From [Clostridium] ultunense DSM 10521 (lineage in GTDB: Bacteria > Bacillota > Clostridia > Tissierellales > Tepidimicrobiaceae), in assembly GCF_000511955.1 (NCBI RefSeq), contig NZ_AZSU01000002.1, positions 486,751 to 533,381 on the forward strand: a stretch of 46,631 bases of DNA, read 5' to 3'. A model generated the notes under the pieces. The model worked only from the letters and a program-made list of their open reading frames with translations, made no database searches and was not told the origin of the DNA. Each line of letters starts with the position of its first letter. Position 1 is the stretch's first letter. Of this stretch, positions 16,524 through 24,231 are shown piece by piece. Both the position numbers and the translations under genes were made by a program.

Positions 16524-17171
16524 ATGCTGATGAAGAAGGAAAGGGAATTAATCGTAAAATATGGTAGAAAACTTTCTACTACAGGCCTTACTAGAGGCAC
16601 TGGAGGAAATTTGAGTATTTATAATAGGGAAGAAAAACTAATGGCCATTAGCCCTTCTGGAATCGATTATTTTAAAATTAAACCAGAAGATGTAGCAATA
16701 TTGAATATTAAGGGCCAACAAATAGATGGGGATAAAACCCCCTCTAGTGAAGTGGAAATGCATAGAATATTCTATGAAAGAAGGATGGATATAGACGCTA
16801 TAATCCACACCCATACTATCTATGCAACCACCTTAGCCTGTTTAAATTGGTCTTTACCACCAGTTCACTATATGGTTGCCTTGGCTGGATTAGATATAAG
16901 ATGTGCTAAGTATGCAACTTATGGTACTAAGGAGCTGGCAGAAAACGCCTTTGAAGCTATGGAAGATAGAAAAGCAGTATTATTGGCAAATCATGGTCTT
17001 TTAGCTGGTGCCAAGGATTTGCCAAATGCTTTTAATATAACGGAAGAAATAGAATATTGTGCTGAATTATACTACAGAACAAAATGTATTGGAGAACCGA
17101 TAATCCTTCCAGAAGATGAAATGATTTTGATGATAGACAAATTTAAAACCTATGGACAGAAAAAGAAATAG
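16524..17171 (+). CDS. Class II aldolase/fuculose-phosphate aldolase-like, candidate methylthioribulose-1-P aldolase
   Basis: Zinc-dependent aldolase of 215 residues. Ligands are visible as Glu76 (PSSEVEMH), His95 and His97 (IIHTHTIYA) and His157 (LLANHGLL), all spaced as in FucA (73, 92, 94, 155). RGTGGNLS and SPSGIDY form the phosphate site. GGGAGG lies seven bases before the ATG at 16524; an upstream ATG at 16509 overlaps the previous stop and is less likely. Spacing and order make it the third enzyme of the mtnA operon. The family splits ketose-1-phosphates into DHAP and an aldehyde; (methylthio)acetaldehyde or acetaldehyde is the likely aldehyde, inferred from mtnA. Confidence 0.88.
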   Translation: MLMKKERELIVKYGRKLSTTGLTRGTGGNLSIYNREEKLMAISPSGIDYFKIKPEDVAILNIKGQQIDGDKTPSSEVEMHRIFYERRMDIDAIIHTHTIYATTLACLNWSLPPVHYMVALAGLDIRCAKYATYGTKELAENAFEAMEDRKAVLLANHGLLAGAKDLPNAFNITEEIEYCAELYYRTKCIGEPIILPEDEMILMIDKFKTYGQKKK

Positions 17172-17172
17172 T

Positions 17173-17200
17173 AAAGTAGTGGTATATATCACTACTTTTT
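17173..17200. terminator. Bidirectional terminator between aldolase and sigma-54 activator
   Basis: AAAGTAGTG (17173-17181) and CACTACTTT (17190-17198) form a 9-bp stem with a TATA-rich loop. It is followed by TT-AA-TTT on the plus strand and flanked by A residues on the other, so it can serve both convergent genes. Confidence 0.75.
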
Positions 17201-18914
17201 AATTTAAACCCATATCATTTAATCTTCTATATAAAGTCCTTAAACTAATCCCTAAATCTTCAGCAGCAAGTTTTTTCCCCTCTACATCCCAGCCATATTT
17301 GTCTAAAGTTTGAACAAATAAACTGTATTTTTCATTGGCTATTATTTTTTGAACGTTTGATGATTCATTTGAGTTTTTTATTAAGTTTTTTGGAAGGCTT
17401 TTTTTACCTATAAGGGATTTTTCTTCCATATTTACAGCGTGTTCTATGGCATTTTCCAATTCTCTAATATTTCCCGGCCAATCATAATTTTTTAGAATCT
17501 CCATACATTCATCAGAAATAGAACGTATTTTTTTATTGAGTAAATTACTATACTTTTCTAAAAAATGATAGGATAATAATTTTATATCCCCTATTCTATT
17601 CCTTAAGGGAGGTATTTCTATAGGAATGACATTTAATCTATAATATAGGTCATCCCTAAATTTCTTTTCTGTTATCATTTCTTCTAAATTCTGGTTAGTT
17701 GCAGCTATGATTCTAACGTCGATAGGGATAGGTTGAATGCTTCCCAATCGTTGAATAGTATTATCTTGTAATACTCTTAACAACTTAGCTTGAAGGTACA
17801 TTGGAAGCTCTCCTATTTCATCTAAAAATATAGTACCTCCGTTGGCTAATTCAAATAGCCCTAATTTTCCACCTTTCTTAGCGCCGGTAAAGGCCCCTTC
17901 TTCATAACCAAAAAGTTCAGATTCGAATAAAGTCTCCGGTATATTGGCACAATTGATCGGAACAAAAGGGTCATCCTTATTATTGCTGGAATAATGGATT
18001 GATTTAGCAATTAATTCCTTCCCGGTTCCTGTTTCGCCAGTTATTAATACTGAAGAAGGGCTATTAGCAATTTTTAATATTTTTTCTTTAATTTTATTCA
18101 TTTTAGAATTGTTAGTAATAATATTGTCCAAATAATCTGTTTGGCTAGGGCTGTATGTAGGAGTTACATCAGGTTTTAAGCTGATTATGTAGCCAGAGAT
18201 TTTATCATCGACATAAATGGGATTAGAAATTATGGTACCAGAAAAATTATCACCTATCATGTATTTTTTACACTTAGTTTTACTATTTAAAATCCAATTT
18301 GTTATATTTTTTGGGAGTATTTGATTTATTGAATTAGAATATAGATCGCAAAATGAAAACATCTGTTGGATATCAAAACTACAGTGGGTAATCATTCCGT
18401 TTTTATCCACTATTAATAAATCACTACTATTAATATTTATTATTTCGTCAACAGTAGCATTGCGGAGATTATATTCATCCCTATGGAATTCGTTAAAAGC
18501 GAACATAGATATTAAATTGGAAATATTCCCCAACACGTCCACATAATCTTTAATATTATTTTGGATTAAATTATGGCCTTTTCGGGAAAAAGAAGTCAGA
18601 CTAATTACACCAATAACACTATTATTTAATCTTATACAGTTGAGTATCTCAATAGTAGAGGGGCAATTATTAGCGAATCGGCAACCAATACAGGATTTCA
18701 TATACCCTGGTTTATTTACTATTACATTACCTTGGTATAGAACTTCTTCAATTGAAGCCATGTGAACCTTTTTTCCTTTATACCTTAAATATAATGGAGT
18801 ACAGGAGATTAAATTAGAGTTGGCATCAAATATGGCAAACTCCATATTTGTAATATTTGACAAAGTAATTACAATGTCCTCCAATGAAGACTCAATCTTT
18901 TTTAGTTCTATCAT
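17199..18914 (-). CDS. Sigma-54-dependent transcriptional activator with cysteine-cluster sensor
   Basis: Enhancer-binding protein that opens sigma-54 promoters. An N-terminal sensor of about 145 residues carries CIGCRFANNC and a further Cys (75, 78, 84, 93), suggesting metal, Fe-S or redox sensing. A PAS-like region follows at about 155-250. The AAA+ domain is complete: GETGTGKE at 293-300, GAFTGA at 340-345, Walker B GTIFLDEIGE, the RDDLYYRLNVIPI arginine region and WPGNIRELEN. The C-terminus has a Fis-type helix-turn-helix (KKLAAEDLGISLRTLYRRL). Divergent from a -24/-12 promoter 180 bases away, which it almost certainly controls. Confidence 0.92.
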   Translation of the reverse strand: MIELKKIESSLEDIVITLSNITNMEFAIFDANSNLISCTPLYLRYKGKKVHMASIEEVLYQGNVIVNKPGYMKSCIGCRFANNCPSTIEILNCIRLNNSVIGVISLTSFSRKGHNLIQNNIKDYVDVLGNISNLISMFAFNEFHRDEYNLRNATVDEIININSSDLLIVDKNGMITHCSFDIQQMFSFCDLYSNSINQILPKNITNWILNSKTKCKKYMIGDNFSGTIISNPIYVDDKISGYIISLKPDVTPTYSPSQTDYLDNIITNNSKMNKIKEKILKIANSPSSVLITGETGTGKELIAKSIHYSSNNKDDPFVPINCANIPETLFESELFGYEEGAFTGAKKGGKLGLFELANGGTIFLDEIGELPMYLQAKLLRVLQDNTIQRLGSIQPIPIDVRIIAATNQNLEEMITEKKFRDDLYYRLNVIPIEIPPLRNRIGDIKLLSYHFLEKYSNLLNKKIRSISDECMEILKNYDWPGNIRELENAIEHAVNMEEKSLIGKKSLPKNLIKNSNESSNVQKIIANEKYSLFVQTLDKYGWDVEGKKLAAEDLGISLRTLYRRLNDMGLN

Positions 18915-18943
18915 CAGTAACTCCCCCTATTTGTTTGACAAAT

Positions 18944-18971
18944 TTGCCAATTAATTTGCCAATAATGGCAA
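18944..18971. promoter_or_regulatory. Candidate upstream activator sequence (TTGCCA repeats)
   Basis: TTGCCAA occurs at 18944-18950 and 18956-18962, and TGGCAA at 18966-18971 forms an inverted repeat with the second copy (6-bp arms, 4-base gap). It lies about 130 bases upstream of the -24 box and just before the activator start, the usual place for an enhancer site. Binding is inferred. Confidence 0.5.
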
Positions 18972-19090
18972 TTATCAATTCTATTATATCAGAAAAATTA
19001 TAAAAGTCAGTTAATTTAAAATAGTTATAAATAAGCTGTTTTGACTATTACAGTCGATTTTCTATCATTTTTATAATTATCAAGTAATTT

Positions 19091-19106
19091 TGGCATAATT
19101 AATGCA
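19091..19106 (+). promoter_or_regulatory. Sigma-54 (-24/-12) promoter of the SDR/GcvP-like operon
   Basis: TGGCATAATTAATGCA has GG and GC separated by exactly 10 bases, as in the sigma-54 consensus TGGCAC-N5-TTGCA. Transcription should start near 19117, before the SDR ribosome binding site. The adjacent activator carries GAFTGA, the sigma-54 contact motif. Confidence 0.82.
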
Positions 19107-19167
19107 TTAAAGTATTAACGAACAGGCTTAATAAATTATGAATTTTAAAAAAAGGAGGGCTAAATTT

Positions 19168-19956
19168 ATGATAAGCAAAGAAAATCCTTTGTGTTTAGAT
19201 GGAAAAGTAGCAGTAATATCTGGCGGTGCTGCTGGTATTGGGTTTGCTACAGGAAAATTGTTAGCAGAATATGGTGCAAAGGTAGTTCTGCTTGATGTAA
19301 ATAAAGAATTAGGTAATAAGGCGGTAAAAGAGATAGAAGATGAAGGTGGAACTGCAATATTTATTAAATGTGATGTTACATCTAATGAAGAATGTAAGGA
19401 AACCATTGGAAAGGTAGATAAAAGATTTGGAAGGATCGATATTTTATTCAATAATGCTGGAGTAACCTTCAGGAAAACAGTTGTAGAACTAGAAGAGAAA
19501 GAATGGGATTTAGTAATCGGCGTAGGATTAAAAGGGACTTATCTATTATCTAAATATACTATCCCTATAATGGCAAGAGGCGGTGGAGGAAGCATTGTAA
19601 ACACTGGTTCTGGCTGGGGACTTAAAGGTGGTGACAAGGCTGCAGCCTATTGTGCGGTAAAAGGCGGAATAGTCAACTTAACTAGGGCTATGGCTATAGA
19701 TCATGGACCACAAAATATAAGGGTTAACTCGGTGAACCCTGGAGATACGGATACAGCTATGCTTAGAAGTGAAGGTGAGCAATTAGGTTTTAAATCAGAA
19801 ATAGATAAATTCTTAGTGGATTCAGCTAAGGGAAGACCATTGGAAAGATTGGGAACACCTTTGGATATAGCAAAAGCAGTATTATTCCTTTCTAGCGATC
19901 TAGCTAGTTGGATAACTGGTACAGCATTAGTAGTTGATGGTGGTGGAATAGCCTAA
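19168..19956 (+). CDS. Short-chain dehydrogenase/reductase (SDR)
   Basis: NAD(P)-dependent oxidoreductase of 262 residues and the first gene of the sigma-54 operon. The cofactor loop is SGGAAGIG at 18-25, the structural NNAG is at 95-98, catalytic Ser148 lies in NTGSGWG and Tyr161/Lys165 in YCAVKGG. The PG motif NPGDTDTAMLR and C-terminal SSDLASWITGTALVVDGG are present. Asp43 after strand 2 (LLDV) favours NAD over NADP. AAAGGAGGG before the ATG at 19168 decides against the in-frame ATG at 19138. It may oxidise a hydroxy-acid or amino alcohol linked to the downstream PLP enzyme; the substrate is unknown. Confidence 0.88.
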   Translation: MISKENPLCLDGKVAVISGGAAGIGFATGKLLAEYGAKVVLLDVNKELGNKAVKEIEDEGGTAIFIKCDVTSNEECKETIGKVDKRFGRIDILFNNAGVTFRKTVVELEEKEWDLVIGVGLKGTYLLSKYTIPIMARGGGGSIVNTGSGWGLKGGDKAAAYCAVKGGIVNLTRAMAIDHGPQNIRVNSVNPGDTDTAMLRSEGEQLGFKSEIDKFLVDSAKGRPLERLGTPLDIAKAVLFLSSDLASWITGTALVVDGGGIA

Positions 19957-19987
19957 AAAATAAATTTGATAAAGGAGGCAATTTACT

Positions 19988-21391
19988 ATGGCTATAGGAG
20001 GTTACAAGAATCATCCTTATATTCCAAATTCTGTAGAGGAAGTTCAAAAAGAAATGCTTAAGGAGTTAGGACTTGAAAGTCTAGAGGATTTACATGAGGG
20101 AGTACCAGAAGAATTAAAATTTAAATCCAAAATGAATTTACCAGAACCCTATAAGTCTGAATATGAATTAAAAAGGGCTATGGAAAGAACATTGAGGAAA
20201 AACAAAACTTGTAAAGATTATATAAACTTTTTAGGGGCCGGATGTTGGCAACATTATGTTCCTGCCATCTGTGATGAAATAAGTGGTAGATCAGAGTTCT
20301 TAACTGCTTATGCCGGGGAACCTTATAACGATCATGGCAGATTTCAATCCTTATTTGAATATGAAAGTCTAGTAGCAGAGTTAGTAGATATGGATGTAGC
20401 CAATGTGCCTACTTTCGATTGGCCTCAAGCTGCAGCTACTTCCATTAGAATGGCCGCTAGGATTACAAATGGAAAAGAGGCTTTAGTGATAGGCACTATA
20501 GATAGGCAAAAACTACTTATAATTAAAAATTACTGTGATCCTGTAGTAGAGATTAAGCTCATTGATTATGATGAGGAAACTGGGAAAATGGACTTAGAAG
20601 ATTTAAAAGCTAAAATTTCAGATAATACTGCTGCTGTATATTTTGAAAATCCATCTTTTTTAGGATTTATAGAAGACCAGGGTCAAAAAATATCAGACAT
20701 AGCCCATAATGCAGGGGCCATTAGTATAGTTGGGATAGATCCAAGTTCTTTGGGGGTGTTGGCACCTCCAAGGCATTATGGAGCAGATATTATATGTGGG
20801 GATTTACAACCATTGGGAATCCATATGAATTATGGTGGAGGACAATCAGGATTTATATCTACTCGAGATGAAGAAAAATTTGTTATGGAATTTCCTTCAA
20901 GATTATTCGGAGTTGCGCCTACTACTGTAGAAGGAGAATATGGATTTGGAGATATTGCTTATGAAAGAACATCCTTTGGAAACTTAAGGGAAAAAGGCAA
21001 AGAGTTTGTAGGAACTCAAACGGCTTTATGGGGTATTACAGCCGGAGTATATTTATCCCTAATGGGGCCAATAGGGATGTATGAACTAGGTAAAAATATT
21101 ATGCAAAAATCCCAATATGCAATTAAAGAATTAAACAGAATTAAAGGAGTAAAAGGTTCTAAATTTAATTCCATCAATTTTAAAGAATTTGTTGTTGATT
21201 TTAATGGAACAGGTAAAACCATTGAAGAAATAAACAAAGAACTGCTTAAAAAAGGTATATTTGGTGGAAAGGATTTATCTAAGGATTTTCCTGAACTTGG
21301 TCAATGTGGACTTTACTGTGTAACTGAAATCCACCTTAAGGAAGATATCGACAAGTTGGTTGATAGTATAAAAGAAATAATAGAAGGTTAG
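19988..21391 (+). CDS. GcvPA-like PLP enzyme subunit (divergent glycine decarboxylase subunit 1)
   Basis: Homologous over its full 467 residues to subunit 1 of two-subunit glycine decarboxylase. It includes a FLGAGCW start of the core domain, EYESLVAELVDMDVANV and a long aminotransferase-like fold. Residues around the expected substrate site are unlike ordinary GcvPA: AYAGEPYNDHGRFQSLFEY replaces the usual AYTPYQPE-type segment, and FDWPQAAATS replaces the YDGATA-type loop. AAAGGAGG precedes the ATG. The partner subunit starts 27 bases after its stop. Lack of linked gcvH, gcvT or lpd and its co-regulation with an SDR suggest a different amino-acid substrate. That is inference. Confidence 0.83.
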   Translation: MAIGGYKNHPYIPNSVEEVQKEMLKELGLESLEDLHEGVPEELKFKSKMNLPEPYKSEYELKRAMERTLRKNKTCKDYINFLGAGCWQHYVPAICDEISGRSEFLTAYAGEPYNDHGRFQSLFEYESLVAELVDMDVANVPTFDWPQAAATSIRMAARITNGKEALVIGTIDRQKLLIIKNYCDPVVEIKLIDYDEETGKMDLEDLKAKISDNTAAVYFENPSFLGFIEDQGQKISDIAHNAGAISIVGIDPSSLGVLAPPRHYGADIICGDLQPLGIHMNYGGGQSGFISTRDEEKFVMEFPSRLFGVAPTTVEGEYGFGDIAYERTSFGNLREKGKEFVGTQTALWGITAGVYLSLMGPIGMYELGKNIMQKSQYAIKELNRIKGVKGSKFNSINFKEFVVDFNGTGKTIEEINKELLKKGIFGGKDLSKDFPELGQCGLYCVTEIHLKEDIDKLVDSIKEIIEG

Positions 21392-21418
21392 AAAATCTTT
21401 AGAGAAAGGGCTGATAAA

Positions 21419-22981
21419 ATGAAACGGATTAATAGAGAACATAAGGTTAGAAACTTTCATCAAGCAAAATGGGATGAACCTATAATATTTGAATTAAGCA
21501 ATAAGGGTGAACGTGGTATCTTAGTACCTGAAGCAGAAGGAGAAATAGTGAAGGCAGTAGGGGATGGAGTATCCAAAATACCTGAATCTATGAAACGTGA
21601 AAGCTTGCCTAACCTTCCTGAAATAAATCAAAAAAGGGTTTTAATGCATTACTTGAGACTCTCTCAAGAGACCTTAGGAGCAGATTTAAATATAGAAATA
21701 GGCCAAGGAACCTGTACTATGAAATACAATCCGAAGATAAATGAATATATTGCCCGTATGCCGGAAATGACAGAGTTACATCCATTACAAGATGAAAGTA
21801 CAGTTCAAGGTATACTTGAAATTATGTATAAAACTGATTTATGCATGAGGGAAATTTCAGGAATGGATCAATTTTCATTTCAACCAGGAGGGGGAAGTCA
21901 TGCTATATTGACGATGGCTTCCATTGTGAGAAAGTATCACAGGGAATATGGAGAAGAAGAGCAAAGAGATGAAATAATTACAACTGTTTATTCCCATCCA
22001 TCAGATGCTGCAGCTCCTGCCACAAAAGGATACAAGATCATAACTATAATGCCTGATAGGGAAGGATATCCTGATTATGAAGCATTTAAAAATGCTGTAT
22101 CGGAAAGAACAGCGGCTTTCTTCGTTGCTAACCCAGAAGATACGGGAGTATTTAATCCAAGAATTAAAGAATTTACCGATTTGGTTAGAAAGGCAGGAGG
22201 ACTTAACTGTTATGACCAGGCTAATGCCAATGGACTATTAGGAGTTACAAGAGCTAAAGAAGCAGGATTTGACATGTGTTTCTTCAATTTGCATAAAACT
22301 TTTTCTACTCCTCACGGATGTGGTGGACCTGGTGGAGGAGCATTAGGGGTCGTGAAAGAATTAATTGATTATTTACCTAAGCCTATTATCGGATTGAAAG
22401 ATGGCAAATATTTTTTGGATTATGATTTAGATAAAAGTATTGAGAAGGTAAGATTATTCAATGGAGTACCTCAAACAGTTTTAAAGGCTTATGCTTGGAT
22501 TATGTCTCTTGGAGCTGAAGGATTATATGAAGCGGCGAAAGTGGCAGTATTGAATAATAACTATTTATTTAAGAAATTACTTGAGCATAAAGGTGTAGAT
22601 GCACCATATATAAGAGGCAAACAAAGGATAGAGCAAGTTAGATATACTTTGGAAAAGCTAACAGAAGATACGGGCATAACTACAGGAGATATAGCAAGAA
22701 GGGTAATGGACTTTGGTATGCACTACTGGACTAGCCATCATCCATACTATGTTCCAGAACCAATTACCCTTGAACCAACTGAAACTCCATCAAAGGAGGA
22801 TTTAGATGAGTATATAAGTACTCTTCATCACATATTTGATGAAGCTTACGAAAAACCAGAAATAATAAAGAATGCACCTCATAGAAGTACTATACACCAG
22901 GTAGATGAATCTAGTTTTGATGATCCAGAAAAATGGGCGCCTACTTGGAGAGTCTATTTGAAGAAAACTAAAAAAGACTAA
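21419..22981 (+). CDS. GcvPB-like PLP enzyme subunit (divergent glycine decarboxylase subunit 2)
   Basis: Catalytic PLP subunit homologous to GcvPB, 520 residues and so slightly longer than usual. The PLP lysine is Lys293 in FFNLHKTFSTPHG, followed by CGGPGGGALGV, where canonical GcvPB has GGGGPGAGP. A QPGGGSHAIL loop and DQANANGLLGV are recognisable. The GGG-to-GCG change and AGP-to-GGA change sit in the glycine-rich loop around the cofactor. No H-protein gene is present in the window. It likely forms the alpha2beta2 complex with the preceding subunit. A house-keeping gcv system may exist elsewhere in the genome. Confidence 0.83.
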   Translation: MKRINREHKVRNFHQAKWDEPIIFELSNKGERGILVPEAEGEIVKAVGDGVSKIPESMKRESLPNLPEINQKRVLMHYLRLSQETLGADLNIEIGQGTCTMKYNPKINEYIARMPEMTELHPLQDESTVQGILEIMYKTDLCMREISGMDQFSFQPGGGSHAILTMASIVRKYHREYGEEEQRDEIITTVYSHPSDAAAPATKGYKIITIMPDREGYPDYEAFKNAVSERTAAFFVANPEDTGVFNPRIKEFTDLVRKAGGLNCYDQANANGLLGVTRAKEAGFDMCFFNLHKTFSTPHGCGGPGGGALGVVKELIDYLPKPIIGLKDGKYFLDYDLDKSIEKVRLFNGVPQTVLKAYAWIMSLGAEGLYEAAKVAVLNNNYLFKKLLEHKGVDAPYIRGKQRIEQVRYTLEKLTEDTGITTGDIARRVMDFGMHYWTSHHPYYVPEPITLEPTETPSKEDLDEYISTLHHIFDEAYEKPEIIKNAPHRSTIHQVDESSFDDPEKWAPTWRVYLKKTKKD

Positions 22982-22999
22982 CTTTGGAAGTGATATATT

Positions 23000-24118
23000 T
23001 TGAAAAAAATAGGGTTAATAGTAAATCCCATAGCAGGGATGGGTGGCAAAGTAGGATTAAAGGGAACAGATGGCATTCATATATTGAATAAGGCAGTAAG
23101 GCTGGGTGCTACTCCTGAAGCCCCAGCTAAAACCCTAAAAGCTTTGAAAAAACTTTTACCTGTTAGAGATCGATTGGTGATAGTAACTTGTTCTGGCAAT
23201 ATGGGACAAGAGGAAGCAGAAAATATGGGATTTAGGACAAATATAGTATATAGCTCCAAAGAACCTATTACCAATAGCAATGATACAAAATTAGGAGCAA
23301 AGAAAATTGAAGAAGAGGGGGTGGATTTATTAATATTTGTGGGAGGTGATGGTACAGCTAGAGATCTGTATGAAAGTGTAGGGAATAAGCAACTGGTTTT
23401 AGGAATTCCTGCAGGCGTTAAGATACATTCACCAGTGTATGCTAATACACCTGAAAAAGCTGGGGAATTAGCTTTGCTATATGTAACGGGAAAGAACATG
23501 GTTGTTAGAGAAGAGGAAGTGGTCGATATTGATGAGGAAGCTTTTAGGAAAGATATGGTTAGAACTCAGCTATATGGCTACTTAAAAGTGCCAGTAGACA
23601 AAAAATTTATGCAGAATAAGAAGGCACCTACTCCATTAAACGAAGAAACTACTCAGAAAGCTATAGCTTTAGATATAGTAGACCATATGGATAAAGATAC
23701 TTGTTATATTATAGGACCTGGTACTACCACAAGAGCTATTATGCAAGCTTTAAGTTTGCCATATACCCTATTGGGAGTAGATGTGGTAATGAATAGGAAA
23801 CTAATAAAAAAGGATGTATCTGAAAGAGATTTACTAAACTATGTCAACCAATATCCAAGCAAACTAATACTTACTCCTACAGGGGGACAAGGATATTTAC
23901 TAGGTAGGGGAAATCAACAGATAAGTGGTGAGGTGGTAAAAAAAATCGGGAAAGAGAATATCATTATAGTTTCTACAAATAGCAAAATAATAGAGTTGAG
24001 AGGAAAACCTTTACTTGTTTATACGGGAGATGAAAAGGTGGATCAGATGCTAAAAGGGTATTATAGGGTGAAAGTTGGATATGGAATGGAGATGATGTAT
24101 GGGGTTGAAACTGGATAA
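23000..24118 (+). CDS. ATP-NAD kinase family/AcoX-like protein
   Basis: Predicted nucleotide-binding protein of 372 residues, TTG start. It shows NPIAGMGGKVGLKGTDG at 9-25 and the kinase glycine-rich motif FVGGDGTARD at 113-122, followed by GIPAGVKIHSPVYA. This is the COG3199 group, which includes AcoX of acetoin operons, rather than housekeeping NAD kinase (shorter, different C-terminus). It starts 18 bases after the GcvPB-like gene and is the last gene of the sigma-54 operon. It may phosphorylate NAD for the SDR or another small metabolite; AcoX itself has no settled biochemical function. Confidence 0.82.
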   Translation: MKKIGLIVNPIAGMGGKVGLKGTDGIHILNKAVRLGATPEAPAKTLKALKKLLPVRDRLVIVTCSGNMGQEEAENMGFRTNIVYSSKEPITNSNDTKLGAKKIEEEGVDLLIFVGGDGTARDLYESVGNKQLVLGIPAGVKIHSPVYANTPEKAGELALLYVTGKNMVVREEEVVDIDEEAFRKDMVRTQLYGYLKVPVDKKFMQNKKAPTPLNEETTQKAIALDIVDHMDKDTCYIIGPGTTTRAIMQALSLPYTLLGVDVVMNRKLIKKDVSERDLLNYVNQYPSKLILTPTGGQGYLLGRGNQQISGEVVKKIGKENIIIVSTNSKIIELRGKPLLVYTGDEKVDQMLKGYYRVKVGYGMEMMYGVETG

Positions 24119-24130
24119 TCCCCTCCAATC

Positions 24131-24173
24131 GTAACTTGTTTGTAACTTCTATTTTTCAAATTCGCAGTATAAT
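24131..24173 (+). promoter_or_regulatory. Promoter with tandem GTAACTT repeats
   Basis: GTAACTT at 24131-24137 and 24142-24148 repeat with an 11-base period, 19 bases before a TATAAT box at 24168-24173. No normal -35 is present. The layout is like PhoB/PhoP-activated promoters. Activation by an OmpR-type regulator is inferred. Confidence 0.4.
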
Positions 24174-24231
24174 ATATATAAGGTTAGGATTGAAATTACA
24201 TAGAATTTGAAATTAAAAGGAGGGGATTTGG

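Noticed and set aside
19988-22981. Ordinary glycine cleavage operon
   Set aside because: No H-protein, T-protein or lipoamide dehydrogenase is linked, the operon starts with an SDR and the active-site loops differ; homology to GcvP alone does not justify the label.
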